DNA of 34,977 nt from Methanobrevibacter thaueri (GTDB lineage: Archaea; Methanobacteriota; Methanobacteria; Methanobacteriales; Methanobacteriaceae). Below are positions 16,315 through 25,663 of the stretch, in pieces. A model generated the notes under the pieces. That model saw only the letters and a program-made list of their open reading frames with translations, was not told the DNA's origin and made no database searches. The stretch covers positions 1-34,977 of the forward strand of contig NZ_SUTJ01000015.1 of the NCBI RefSeq assembly GCF_015062915.1. The letters run 5' to 3'. The position numbers and the translations under genes were made by a program. Each line of letters opens with the position of its first letter. Within the stretch, counting starts at the first letter, position 1.

Positions 16315-19300
16315 ATTAAATCCAAGATTATTTTTATCTCACTAATCATTTTTGTCTTGATTGGACTAAGTTGTGTAAGTGCGGCCGACAATCAGACAGA
16401 TGATGCAGTGAGGATTGAAAGTGACGCAGTCACAGAAGAAATTTTGACAGATGAAAATGATGAGGTAGGCAATTTCACATCTCTAAACGATTTAATTGCC
16501 AACAGTCCTACTTCAGAAATTAAGCTCGAGAAGAATTATAAATATGATTCAAATCATGATTCTATAAAAGAAATTACAATTTCTGTATCAAAGGATAATT
16601 TAGTGATAGATGGGCAGAATCATACTATTGATGGTGCCGGCAAGGCAAAAATATTTGATGTGCTTGCAAGCAATGTCACATTGAAAAATATTAACTTTAT
16701 CAATGCAAAGGGCGTAAGTGGAGCAATCCATGCTAATGGTGATTTAAATGTGAACAGCTGTAACTTTATTAATAACAGTGCTAACAGTGGTGCGGCAATA
16801 TTTGCAACTAACAATGCTAATTTAAAAATAAATAACTGTAATTTTAAAAACAATCGTGCCACATATAGTGGTGGAGCAATATATGCTCAAAAATTAAGCA
16901 TCAATCATTCAAAATTCATAAACAACACTGCAAATGATGGAGGGGCAGTATACCTTAATTGGCTTTATGATGTGTCCACATTGTCCTTAACAAACACTAT
17001 TTTTAAAAACAATACTGCAAATGCTAATCCAGATCTTTATTATGATAAAAAGGCATCTGTGGAAGGTGAAAACAACACTCCCAATAATCTAATCCCCTCC
17101 AACTTCCAATCATTGAATAAAATCATATCCAATCATGTTGGAAATATAATAACTTTGGATAATGACTATATCTACAATCCTAACACAGACGAGGATTTCA
17201 TAAGAGGAATAGAAATCGAAGATAATGAAAACAATGCAAATCTGATAATAGATGGAAAAGGTCACACCATAAACGGTTTAGGTCTTGCAAGGATATTTTA
17301 TGTTGATGCAGTAAACGTTACCTTGAAAAACATCAACTTCATTAACGGATTCTGTGCTGATGAAGAGAATGACTTCGGTAAGGGTGCAGCAGCAAAGTTC
17401 GTAGAAGTTGGAAGTGTAATCAACTGTAATTTTACAAACAATTCTGTGGAAACGGATGGTGGTGCATTATTTTTCAATAGTGATGGAACTGTTGATAACT
17501 GTATATTCAAAGACAATCATGCTGAGATTGGTGGTGGAGCATTGTATTTTGATGAAAATGGAGTTGTATTGAACTCCAAATTTATAAATAACACTGCCGA
17601 GCATGGTGGAGCACTGAAAATTGAAAAAATAGGTTCAATATCAAATTCTGAATTCACAAATAATGCAGCAATTGACGGTGGAGCAGTATATGTTGGAGAT
17701 CTTGATTTAACCATTAAAAACTGTAATTTTGAAGATAATGTTGCATCAAATTCCGGCGGAGCAGTTTTTTCAGCTAATTTGGATATGATTAATTCAACAT
17801 TCAAAAACAACAATGCATCAAGTGAAGGTGGTGCTATTTATATTGATACTGGAGTAATATCCAATTCAGTATTTGTAAACAATTATGCGGGCGAGAATGG
17901 TGGAGCAATTATATTTAAAGGCCAGGGAACAGTTAAAAATTCTAACTTTACAAAAAATAAATCAAAATATGGTGGAGCTGTTTATGCAGTTGGTTTGGAT
18001 GCAGATAATTCAACATTCGTAAACAATAGTGCGTCAAGGGACGGTGGAGCTATTGGTACTAAGGAAAACGGCATAATATCCAATTCAGTTTTTGTAAACA
18101 ACTATGCAAGAAGTAACGGTGGTGCAATTCGTTTTGATAAGAAAGGAACAATTAAAAATTCTAACTTTACAAAAAATAGTGCATCAACTAACGGTGGAGC
18201 GATTTATTGTGGACAGGAAAGTTTAGTTGATGATTGTAATTTTATTAAGAATAATGTTACTTCTAATAATGGTGGAGCGATTTATTTAAACAATAATGGG
18301 ACAATTTTAAATTCAAACTTTATTGATAACTTTGCAGATAATACTGGTGCTGCAATTCAATCAGAAAATGGATTTAATATAATTAAGAATTCTAATTTCG
18401 AAAATAATTATATAAATGGATATTCCGGTGGAGCAATCATTTTATTTGAGGGCGTTATTGAATATTGTAATTTTACAAACAGTAGTGCTAAAGATTATGG
18501 GGGTGCAGTTCGTTTTAAAGGTGATGGAACTGTAAAAAATAGCATTTTCAATAATAATACTGCCAAACAGGAAGGAGGAGCAATTCATTTTGCAGGTATT
18601 CGAGGTAGAGTTGAAAATTGTGTATTCACTGAAAATAGAGCAACCGGTAATGAAGGTGAAATTGTAGGTGGTGCTATCGTATTCAATGGTAACGGAACAG
18701 TTATAAACTCTAACTTCACTAAAAACATTGCAACCTCATATGGTGGAGCAATTTTCTTTGTTTCAGGCGAAGGAATAGTTTTAAATTCATTATTTGCTCT
18801 TAACGAAGCAAAAAACGGTGGAGCAATCTTTTTCAAGGATGATTGTAATGTTCAAAATTCCACTTTTGATAAAAACCGTGCGGATACTGGTGGAGCAATT
18901 CATCTTAATGAGTATAATGAAGGTCAAATCAACAACTCCACTTTCATTGACAATGCTGCAGATAAGGGTGGAGCAATTTACAGCGACCATGATACAGTTT
19001 TACGTGTTAATGATTCAACATTTGACTATAATATTGCAGATTACGGTGCAGCAATCTATGTGCATGAAGTTGGACTGATTAACAATTCAGAATTCACACA
19101 AAATATTGCATTAGTCGATGGCGGATCCATTTATTTCTATCAGGACGGTTCAGTGGAAAATTCAATTTTCACCCATAGTGCAGCAAGTAAAAACGGTGGA
19201 TCAATATTCTTTAAGGGCTTTGGCGAAATAAGCCATTCTGAGTTTAGGGGAAGCAAAGCATTTGATGCTGGAGCAGTATTTTTCAATGAAGATGGATCTG

Positions 19301-21081
19301 TTGAACATTCAAATTTCATTTTAAGCACAGCCTCAGCTAACGGAGGAGCAATTATATTCAATTCAACAGGTAAAGTAAATAACTGTAATTTCAATGCAAG
19401 CCAGTCAGGATCACAATCATGGGGTGGAGCTATTGTATTTAATGATGACGGTATTGTAAACAACACCAGATTCCGTTTCAATATTGCAGATACTCATGCA
19501 GGTGCAATTGACTTTAAAAAGAACGGAACTGTTGAAAACTCTGTCTTTGATAAAAACATTGCCGGAAACAGTATTTCAGCAATCAACTTTGGAGGAAATG
19601 GAATATTGAAAAACTCTAACTTCACAAATAACCTTGCAAAAACCGGAACTGGTGCGGTAACGTTTAACATGACCGGTACAGTTGAATCATGTAACTTTGA
19701 CAACAACACAGGTTATGGTGGAGGTGCACTCACTTTCGGCGACAAAGGTACTGTTAATAACTCTAACTTCACCAACAACAGGGCAACATTCCTGCCGGGT
19801 GCGGCAATTGCTGGAAATACTGCAAGATTAAACATATCTAACAGCCTATTCTTAAACAATAAGGCAGATTCAACCTATGTAATATATAGGGGAAATTATA
19901 TTATCAGTTTTTCAGGAAAAGAGAAGTACATTAATGCAATACAGGCATTGGAATGCACTTTTAAAAACGTTACATACTGGAATGGTGAGATTGTAAACAG
20001 TGATGATGTGACTCCATTAGAAAATAAATATCCAGGTATCAGTCTGACCGTTGAGGTTTATGATGCAAACAATAATCTTGTGGATAACGTTACATTGGTA
20101 ACTGACGAAAACAGTCAAGTTTATTACAGCCCATACCTTTTATATGACGGCACATATTCCATTAATGCCTACCATGCCGATGACAGCTATTATTCTGCAT
20201 CAAATAATGCAACAGGAACATTTACATTAAGCAGAAATTCAACTTCAGTTAAAATCAACATGACTGACAATGACCAATTCAATTACAAGGATTGCAACAT
20301 CACTTTCAGTGTTGAAAACCGTACACAGGTGAGGATTGTAATAACTGATAATCTGGGAAATGTTGTCTTTAATCAGACAAGCGACAACAACTATACAGTT
20401 GTGGATCTGATTCCTGGTGAGTATAACATAACCGTCTATAATGAAGGTAACAAAACCTATGCTACAAGCAGTGATTCCAAATTATTTAAAATAAATAAAC
20501 TTTCCGCATCAATCAGTGCTCAAAACAAGGCATATGTGATAAATTATGGTGGAAAATACTCCATAACACTCAAAGGTGCTGACGGCAATCTTCTTGCAGG
20601 TAAAAAAGTAACATTCACCCTAAACGGTAAGAATATCGGTGTTGTGACTACTGGTAAAAACGGTGTGGCCACTATAACATTGACTCCTAAAATCCTTAAA
20701 TCTGCCAAGGCAGGTAAAAGAAATCTTGTAGTTAAATTTGCCGGAGATGCGGTTTATAACGGTGTCAGCAAAACGGTTAAAGTCACAATTAAAAAAGAAA
20801 AAACCAAAATCACTGCCAAAAAGAAAACCTTCAAAAAATCCAAGAAAGTTAAAAAATACAAAATCAAATTGAAAAACAGTAAAGGCAAAGCTGTTAAGAA
20901 GGTTAAAGTTACCTTAAAAATCAAGGGTAAAACTTTCAAGGCCAAAACAAACTCTAAAGGAAAAGCAGTATTTAAAATCAAAAAGCTAACCAAGAAAGGT
21001 AAGTTTAAAGCAAAAATAACCTTTAAGGGAAACAGTTATTACCTGAAAGTAGTCAAAAAAGTTAAAATTAAACTAAAATGA
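16315..21081 (+). CDS. Giant beta-helix adhesin-like surface protein
   Basis: This is a secreted protein of about 1588 residues. From the ATT at 16315 the N-terminus reads as a classic signal peptide: Lys at 2 and 4, hydrophobic core IIFISLIIFVLIGLSC, and SAA as a likely cleavage site near residue 23. Then come roughly 35 imperfect repeats of the Chlamydia polymorphic-membrane-protein type (N-NNxA--GGAI-F followed by NSxF), predicting a long right-handed parallel beta-helix to about residue 1180. Ig-like segments follow, ending in a Lys-rich domain of about 100 residues (KKTFKKSKKVKKYKIKLK and similar). There is no membrane anchor; the basic end may bind the anionic or pseudomurein wall. Family role is attachment to host, microbe or feed surfaces, inferred. 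A start at the in-frame TTG 16357 would destroy the signal peptide. Confidence 0.88.
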   Translation: MKSKIIFISLIIFVLIGLSCVSAADNQTDDAVRIESDAVTEEILTDENDEVGNFTSLNDLIANSPTSEIKLEKNYKYDSNHDSIKEITISVSKDNLVIDGQNHTIDGAGKAKIFDVLASNVTLKNINFINAKGVSGAIHANGDLNVNSCNFINNSANSGAAIFATNNANLKINNCNFKNNRATYSGGAIYAQKLSINHSKFINNTANDGGAVYLNWLYDVSTLSLTNTIFKNNTANANPDLYYDKKASVEGENNTPNNLIPSNFQSLNKIISNHVGNIITLDNDYIYNPNTDEDFIRGIEIEDNENNANLIIDGKGHTINGLGLARIFYVDAVNVTLKNINFINGFCADEENDFGKGAAAKFVEVGSVINCNFTNNSVETDGGALFFNSDGTVDNCIFKDNHAEIGGGALYFDENGVVLNSKFINNTAEHGGALKIEKIGSISNSEFTNNAAIDGGAVYVGDLDLTIKNCNFEDNVASNSGGAVFSANLDMINSTFKNNNASSEGGAIYIDTGVISNSVFVNNYAGENGGAIIFKGQGTVKNSNFTKNKSKYGGAVYAVGLDADNSTFVNNSASRDGGAIGTKENGIISNSVFVNNYARSNGGAIRFDKKGTIKNSNFTKNSASTNGGAIYCGQESLVDDCNFIKNNVTSNNGGAIYLNNNGTILNSNFIDNFADNTGAAIQSENGFNIIKNSNFENNYINGYSGGAIILFEGVIEYCNFTNSSAKDYGGAVRFKGDGTVKNSIFNNNTAKQEGGAIHFAGIRGRVENCVFTENRATGNEGEIVGGAIVFNGNGTVINSNFTKNIATSYGGAIFFVSGEGIVLNSLFALNEAKNGGAIFFKDDCNVQNSTFDKNRADTGGAIHLNEYNEGQINNSTFIDNAADKGGAIYSDHDTVLRVNDSTFDYNIADYGAAIYVHEVGLINNSEFTQNIALVDGGSIYFYQDGSVENSIFTHSAASKNGGSIFFKGFGEISHSEFRGSKAFDAGAVFFNEDGSVEHSNFILSTASANGGAIIFNSTGKVNNCNFNASQSGSQSWGGAIVFNDDGIVNNTRFRFNIADTHAGAIDFKKNGTVENSVFDKNIAGNSISAINFGGNGILKNSNFTNNLAKTGTGAVTFNMTGTVESCNFDNNTGYGGGALTFGDKGTVNNSNFTNNRATFLPGAAIAGNTARLNISNSLFLNNKADSTYVIYRGNYIISFSGKEKYINAIQALECTFKNVTYWNGEIVNSDDVTPLENKYPGISLTVEVYDANNNLVDNVTLVTDENSQVYYSPYLLYDGTYSINAYHADDSYYSASNNATGTFTLSRNSTSVKINMTDNDQFNYKDCNITFSVENRTQVRIVITDNLGNVVFNQTSDNNYTVVDLIPGEYNITVYNEGNKTYATSSDSKLFKINKLSASISAQNKAYVINYGGKYSITLKGADGNLLAGKKVTFTLNGKNIGVVTTGKNGVATITLTPKILKSAKAGKRNLVVKFAGDAVYNGVSKTVKVTIKKEKTKITAKKKTFKKSKKVKKYKIKLKNSKGKAVKKVKVTLKIKGKTFKAKTNSKGKAVFKIKKLTKKGKFKAKITFKGNSYYLKVVKKVKIKLK
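16720..19860 (+). repeat. Degenerate tandem repeats encoding the beta-helix rungs
   Basis: Units of about 60-100 bases recur about 35 times, recognisable by codons for GGA(I/V) (ggtggagca and variants) and by NNS or NSxF. DNA identity between units is low to moderate, so this is an old coding repeat, not a recent satellite. Units at 17860-18180 are the closest pair, sharing NSVFVNNYA, NGGAI and GTxKNSNFTKN. Confidence 0.75.
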
Positions 21082-21111
21082 GATTTTATCTCATTTCTTT
21101 TCTTTTTTTAA
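21078..21111. terminator. Shared convergent terminator, adhesin / alpha-beta hydrolase
   Basis: The palindrome ATGAGA-TTTTA-TCTCAT (21078-21094) contains both the TGA of the adhesin (21079-21081) and the TGA of the minus-strand hydrolase (21091-21093). T-rich sequence follows to 21110 on the plus strand. Confidence 0.6.
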
Positions 21112-21861
21112 AAAATCATTTAAAGCATCAATTACTTTTATATTGTTTTCTCCAACCAGCAGATTATGTCTTGAATTGTCAAGAACAATTAGTTTGGAGT
21201 TATTGATTTTACAGGAAATATTCTTGTGAATGTACATTGGGAAGATCTCATCGTACTTTCCACATAATACAAGAACAGGAACATCAATTTGGGACAATTC
21301 ATCATCAACATTGAAATCCATACAGGCATCAACCGCCTTTTTAAATGCATCTACATTAGCGGTCTTTGAAGCGATTTGCTTTAAAAATTCAAGCTCTTCC
21401 CTATTGCTCTCAATTACATCCGGACACAATACTTTTGGCACCATAAAATCATAAAAGGTCTCAAAACCCCCTTCCAATGCATGATTAAACTGATTGAACA
21501 TATCAACAACATGATCGTCACATTTAGAGAAAGTGGACATGAGCACCATGGAAGACACATAGTCAGGATATTTGACTGCAAAGTCCAATGCAACGGCACC
21601 ACCTAATGAGAATCCGATAAGGCTTGCTTTTTTAATATTCAACTCATCCAAGATATTTTTCAGGTCATTAACATAAGTGCCCATTGTGATTTCATCCTCA
21701 CCGAGTGGAGATTGACCATGTCCCCTTAAATCAAAGCGCACGACACGAAAATCCTTTTTAAGAGCAGTTGCAAGTACTTCCCAGTAAAGCAGATTATCTG
21801 AAAGCCCATGAATTAAGACTAAAGTTTCGCCGTTTCCCTCATCAACATAATTTAGTTTCAT
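21091..21861 (-). CDS. Alpha/beta-fold hydrolase
   Basis: In this 256-residue soluble hydrolase the catalytic triad is visible: nucleophile Ser85 in GFSLGG (83-88), Asp208 in VLCGKYDEIFP, and His236 in DNSRHNLLV. The oxyanion motif HGLSDN (18-23) and the FDLRGHGQS strand-loop (43-51) fit the 3-oxoadipate-enol-lactonase / carboxylesterase branch, but no substrate can be assigned. The ATG at 21861 is followed at once by the first beta strand. It stands alone, convergent with the adhesin and divergent from GAPDH, so there is no operon clue. Confidence 0.85.
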   Translation of the reverse strand: MKLNYVDEGNGETLVLIHGLSDNLLYWEVLATALKKDFRVVRFDLRGHGQSPLGEDEITMGTYVNDLKNILDELNIKKASLIGFSLGGAVALDFAVKYPDYVSSMVLMSTFSKCDDHVVDMFNQFNHALEGGFETFYDFMVPKVLCPDVIESNREELEFLKQIASKTANVDAFKKAVDACMDFNVDDELSQIDVPVLVLCGKYDEIFPMYIHKNISCKINNSKLIVLDNSRHNLLVGENNIKVIDALNDFLKKEKK

Positions 21862-21989
21862 AATCTCATTTAGAACATATGAACTTAAATAGTTAATCCA
21901 ATTGAAAAAGCAATATCAAATTATATATAACTTGAAAAACAGATTTAATTCATATAATATTTAATTATTATAATAAAAAAGGGATTAAA
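21862..21989. promoter_or_regulatory. Divergent promoter region, hydrolase / GAPDH
   Basis: The 128-base spacer has a strong TATA-like TTATATATAA at 21921-21930, well placed for GAPDH with a start near 21955. The GAPDH ATG is preceded by GGGATTAAA. The hydrolase side is AT-rich with no clear ribosome site. Confidence 0.45.
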
Positions 21990-23006
21990 ATGAAAACTGT
22001 TGCAATTAATGGTTATGGAACCATCGGTAAGAGAGTGGCTGATGCAGTGGCTGCTCAAGATGATATGAAAGTTATTGGTGTTAGTAAAACTAGACCAAAC
22101 TACGAAGCAAGAACTGCAGTAGAAGAAAAAGGCTATCCTTTATACATTGGAATTCCTGAAAGAGAACAAATGTTCAAAGATGCAGGAATCGAAATAGCCG
22201 GTACTGTTGAAGATATGATTCAAGAGGCAGACGTTGTTGTTGACTGTACTCCAGGAAGCATCGGTCCGCAAAACCTTGAAATGTATAAAAAAGCAGGCGT
22301 TAAAGCAATTTACCAAGGTGGAGAAGACCATGAATTAACAGGTCTTTCATTTAACGCAATTTCAAATTATGACGATTCATACGGTGCAGACTACACTCGT
22401 GTAGTATCCTGTAACACAACCGGATTAACCCGTACATTATCAACTATTGACCCAATAGCTGACATCAAAAAGGTTAGGGCAGTAATGGTCAGAAGAGGAT
22501 CAGACCCATCTGAAATCAAAAAAGGACCAATCAACGCTATTGTTCCAAACCCTCCAAAAGTACCATCTCACCACGGTCCTGACGTGAAAACCGTAATGAA
22601 AGGCATTGACGTTACAACAATGGCATTGCTCGTACCTACCACATTAATGCACCAACACAACATCATGGTTGAAATAAACAACAAAGTTGAAACCGAAGAG
22701 ATTGTTGAAGCATTAGAAAAACGTTCAAGAGTTATGGTAGTGTCTGCAGAAGAAGGTTTAGGCTCAACCGCTGAGTTAATGGAATACGCTAAAGAACTTG
22801 GAAGAAACAGAAACGACTTATACGAAATTCCAGTCTGGAGAGAATCCATTAATGTTGTGGGCAAAGAACTGTTCTACATGCAAGCAGTGCATCAGGAATC
22901 TGATGTAATACCTGAAAACATTGATGCTATTCGTGCACTTCTTGAAATGGAAAGTGACAACGAAAAATCAATCGCTAAAACCAACAAAGCTATGGGAATA
23001 TTCTAA
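21990..23006 (+). CDS. gap: Glyceraldehyde-3-phosphate dehydrogenase, archaeal type II
   Basis: Phosphorylating GAPDH interconverts glyceraldehyde-3-phosphate and 1,3-bisphosphoglycerate; in a methanogen it works mainly in gluconeogenesis. The 338-residue protein matches the archaeal class: [14 protein letters not shown] (7-20) binds NAD(P), VVDCTPG is at 83-89, and the catalytic Cys141 lies in [11 protein letters not shown]. The segment [22 protein letters not shown] and the histidine-rich SHHGPDV and MHQHNIMVE are also typical. It has its own promoter and is followed by T-runs before the endonuclease IV gene. Confidence 0.97.
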   Translation: MKTVAINGYGTIGKRVADAVAAQDDMKVIGVSKTRPNYEARTAVEEKGYPLYIGIPEREQMFKDAGIEIAGTVEDMIQEADVVVDCTPGSIGPQNLEMYKKAGVKAIYQGGEDHELTGLSFNAISNYDDSYGADYTRVVSCNTTGLTRTLSTIDPIADIKKVRAVMVRRGSDPSEIKKGPINAIVPNPPKVPSHHGPDVKTVMKGIDVTTMALLVPTTLMHQHNIMVEINNKVETEEIVEALEKRSRVMVVSAEEGLGSTAELMEYAKELGRNRNDLYEIPVWRESINVVGKELFYMQAVHQESDVIPENIDAIRALLEMESDNEKSIAKTNKAMGIF

Positions 23007-23013
23007 ATTCCCT

Positions 23014-23033
23014 CTTTTTTTACTATTTTTTTA
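23014..23033 (+). terminator. U-tract terminator after GAPDH
   Basis: Two T-runs (about 23015-23021 and 23026-23032) follow the GAPDH stop within 30 bases, without a clear stem. They would release most gap transcripts before the endonuclease gene, whose start at 23044 follows closely. Confidence 0.4.
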
Positions 23034-23043
23034 CTGATTTACC

Positions 23044-23880
23044 ATGAAACATAGAGTACTTTTTGGACCAGCGGGAAGCCCTATAAACTATAAGGGTGCA
23101 GCGTATAAAGCTCCAAAATACATTCACGAAGAGGGTTTGGACTCCTATGAGTACCAATCACCATATGGAGTGAGAATCGGGGAAAGCGCAGCAACCACAT
23201 TAAAAGAGGAATCACAAAAGCATGACGTTCTGGTTTCAATGCATGCCCCATACTACATTAACCTTTGTGCAAAAGAGCAGTCAAAGCTGGACAAAAGCAT
23301 TGGCCATCTTATTGCAGCTGCCCGTGCAGGTGAATGGATGGGTGCCTACAGACTGGTTTTCCACCCTGGAGCATACTTGAATAGAAGACCTGAAAAGGCA
23401 ATGGAGATTTCCAAACAGACTGTCAACAGGTTATTTGAGGAGCTTGAAGCTGAAGGGATTGAAGAGTTTACATTCGCTCCTGAAACCACTGGAAAGAGAA
23501 CACAACTCGGTAATGTGGGAGAAGTTGTTGAGTTATGTGCAACTTTTGACCATTTCGAGCCTACAATCGATTTTGCCCATGTCCATGCTCGTGGAAGAGG
23601 TTTCTTAAATAAAAAAGAGGATTACAATTGCATATTCTCAACCATTGAGGAAAAGTTGGACATTGACATTCTTCACTGTCATTTCACAACAATTGAATAT
23701 GGCCAGGGCGGTGAGGTTAAACACCATACATTGGCTGAAAGCGATGAATACGGCCCTAATGTTGAAGATTTATTATCCGTTCTGATTGATAATGGTTGGA
23801 GTGCTAATATTATTTGTGAAACCCCACTTCGTGATGAGGATTCACTTAGAATGAAAAAAATATATGAGGAAATGATTTAA
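23044..23880 (+). CDS. nfo: Endonuclease IV (AP endonuclease family 2)
   Basis: This base-excision-repair enzyme cleaves 5' to abasic sites using a zinc cluster in a TIM barrel. In the 278 residues the metal-ligand segments are all recognisable: VSMHAPYYINL, RLVFHPGAYL, FAPETTGKRTQLG, PTIDFAHVHARG, DILHCHFTTIEYGQGGEVKHHTL and IICETPL. The HPG, PET, DxxHxHARG and HCHF histidines, aspartate and glutamates correspond to the three-zinc site of E. coli Nfo, so it should be active. Only weak TGAT precedes the ATG. Its TAA overlaps the TAA of the convergent zinc-ribbon gene by three bases. Confidence 0.9.
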   Translation: MKHRVLFGPAGSPINYKGAAYKAPKYIHEEGLDSYEYQSPYGVRIGESAATTLKEESQKHDVLVSMHAPYYINLCAKEQSKLDKSIGHLIAAARAGEWMGAYRLVFHPGAYLNRRPEKAMEISKQTVNRLFEELEAEGIEEFTFAPETTGKRTQLGNVGEVVELCATFDHFEPTIDFAHVHARGRGFLNKKEDYNCIFSTIEEKLDIDILHCHFTTIEYGQGGEVKHHTLAESDEYGPNVEDLLSVLIDNGWSANIICETPLRDEDSLRMKKIYEEMI

Positions 23881-24398
23881 TAATTCTTTACGGAATCTAT
23901 TAAATCATCCATATCATTGAATAAGGCGTTGATGTCTTCATCATCGTCCTTGTTTGAACTTAACTGAATAACAAGCTCGTTTATCAAGTCTTCCATCTTA
24001 TCAATGAAAGTGTTTAAAGTAACAATCTTATTTTCTATTTCCTTTTCAACAACGGCGTTTTCACCGTCATCCAGTTCAATCATCTTTCTTACAACTGTCA
24101 TCTGATTATCGAACAATCCATTGGACTTGTTGATGGCCGCCATGAATTTCTGATGGGACATGTGGGACGGGTCGAAAAGCTTTTCGACAAGTTCCTTTGC
24201 TTTTCCTTGCTTTACATTATATTCCTGCTCAATTTTATTGACTTCACCTTCATATTTGGATGGAACATGCACTTTAGGAGGTTCCGGTTCATGATAAACC
24301 TCCTTACCGCATTGTGAGCAGAAATGCTGATTCGAATCCAATTTGGCTCCACAGTAAATGCAAAAATGATTGTGATTGTCTTCAGTACTCATATACAT
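23877..24398 (-). CDS. Zinc-ribbon protein with charged helical tail
   Basis: This small cytoplasmic protein has an N-terminal zinc ribbon, FCIYCGAKL then FCSQCGKEV (two CxxC pairs), and about 130 residues of charged, mostly helical sequence with a very acidic end (NKDDDEDINALFNDMDD). Its function is unknown; such modules usually mediate protein contacts. The start is uncertain: ATG 24398 (or 24392) puts the zinc ribbon near the N-terminus, while ATG 24506 would add 36 unremarkable residues and overlap the phosphoesterase stop by 8 bases. None has a strong ribosome site. It lies downstream of the membrane phosphoesterase and is probably co-transcribed. Confidence 0.7.
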   Translation of the reverse strand: MYMSTEDNHNHFCIYCGAKLDSNQHFCSQCGKEVYHEPEPPKVHVPSKYEGEVNKIEQEYNVKQGKAKELVEKLFDPSHMSHQKFMAAINKSNGLFDNQMTVVRKMIELDDGENAVVEKEIENKIVTLNTFIDKMEDLINELVIQLSSNKDDDEDINALFNDMDDLIDSVKNY

Positions 24399-24498
24399 AT
24401 TGTTTTTACCATTATTCTTAATAAATTTTAATTCACAATAGGGACTTTCGAAAAATAATATGTGCGGATTTTGCAGACTCATGAATTTTTCTTTATTC

Positions 24499-25572
24499 TC
24501 ATTCATCCTTTCTCAATTTCAATATCACAATCTCTGAATCGGTTCCCCATCTCATTGGAGTGTCCATTGAACCGACACCAGTGGTTACATGAATATACTT
24601 GCCGGAACCATTACTGAACAGTCCCATATTATACTTGAACATCAGGTTTGCAATCCAGATTACCGGATGGAATTGACCTCCATGAGTGTGTCCTGACAGT
24701 TGAATGTCAAATCCCAATTCTGAAAATTCCTCCCAAAAGAAAGGCACATGATAATTGATAATGTTTACCATATCCTCCTTAACACATGACTTGTCAATTT
24801 CAGGAAGACTACTATCCCTAATGCGATAAGACAATCCATAAATATTTAGATTCTCAAATTTAAGGGATTCATTATCCAAAACAATAACTCCTGCATTCTT
24901 GCATGCCCTGATGACATCCTCAATTCCAGTATAGTAATCATGATTTCCTGGAGTGAATATTATTGGCATATTGACTTTACTGAATGCCTTGAAATCATCA
25001 GCTTCAACGACAGATGAGCCGTCAGCCAGATCCCCTGAAATTATCGCAATGTCGCACTCATCCTCAAGTTCAATTAACTTATCTGATACCTGTTCAATGA
25101 TCTGTCTATGGCGAACGGAGCCGAAGTGAACGTCTGACATATGGGCAATGTTAATGTCACGTTCCAGATTATCAAAAAGCAATGTTCTTTCATTGATGAC
25201 CAGTTTATGCGCATTATAATAGGTGTAGACACCTAATACCGGAACGATTGCCAAAAGTACAGCATTAGTTTCAAATGACAGGCTTATGAAAGAACCAATC
25301 AGCAGATAAATTGCAACGATATCTATTAAAAACAGGACTGATGCCCACATCCACACGCCGTCAAGGGTTGAGAGAAACCTTGTTACCCTGCGGGATTTTC
25401 TTTCCTCAAAAAGCATGGGCATGAAGTGATTCAAACCTATTAAAACTGTTAAAATAAGAATATAATTATCCTCCACACCACCAAACAGCAGGAATATGTA
25501 TTTAAGCAGGAAAAACTCAAACAGCATGTAGAATGGCGTTATGAATAATACTCGTCTTGTTCTGTAACTCAT
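24499..25572 (-). CDS. Membrane-anchored calcineurin-like phosphoesterase
   Basis: The 357 residues begin with about four hydrophobic helices (LFITPFYMLFEFFLLKYIFLLF, NYILILTVLIGL, VWMWASVLFLIDIVAIYLLIGSFI, NAVLLAIVPVLGVYTYY). A metallophosphoesterase domain of the YkuE / YaeI type follows: SDVHFG, ISGDLADGS, FTPGNHDYY, NYHVPFF and LSGHTHGGQFHP give the full two-metal site. YkuE-type enzymes act near the membrane on lipid or wall substrates; the substrate here is unknown. I start it at ATG 25572 because GAGGT lies 6 bases upstream; an ATG 30 bases earlier has none. It diverges from the AAA ATPase. Confidence 0.85.
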   Translation of the reverse strand: MSYRTRRVLFITPFYMLFEFFLLKYIFLLFGGVEDNYILILTVLIGLNHFMPMLFEERKSRRVTRFLSTLDGVWMWASVLFLIDIVAIYLLIGSFISLSFETNAVLLAIVPVLGVYTYYNAHKLVINERTLLFDNLERDINIAHMSDVHFGSVRHRQIIEQVSDKLIELEDECDIAIISGDLADGSSVVEADDFKAFSKVNMPIIFTPGNHDYYTGIEDVIRACKNAGVIVLDNESLKFENLNIYGLSYRIRDSSLPEIDKSCVKEDMVNIINYHVPFFWEEFSELGFDIQLSGHTHGGQFHPVIWIANLMFKYNMGLFSNGSGKYIHVTTGVGSMDTPMRWGTDSEIVILKLRKDE

Positions 25573-25663
25573 ATGCTGACCTCTTAAATTAGTATATTTC
25601 ACTAACTATTTAAATTATTAAAACAAATGTTATGAATGTAATTAAAATTGAGGAGGGAATTAT

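Noticed and set aside
16357..16359. TTG as the adhesin start
   Set aside because: It lies inside the hydrophobic core of the signal peptide and has no ribosome site at the right distance; ATT 16315 satisfies both.
16620..19709. Antisense and out-of-frame open frames across the adhesin
   Set aside because: They mirror the repeat composition of the sense gene (recurring APP and FS motifs) and have no ribosome sites or family resemblance.
16720..19860. CRISPR-like or satellite repeat array
   Set aside because: Repeats are degenerate, in frame, and encode beta-helix rungs; there are no constant repeats with unique spacers and no cas genes.
24320..24345. tRNA-like gattcgaatcc sequence
   Set aside because: It matches a T-arm core by chance inside the zinc-ribbon gene; no acceptor stem or anticodon arm is nearby.
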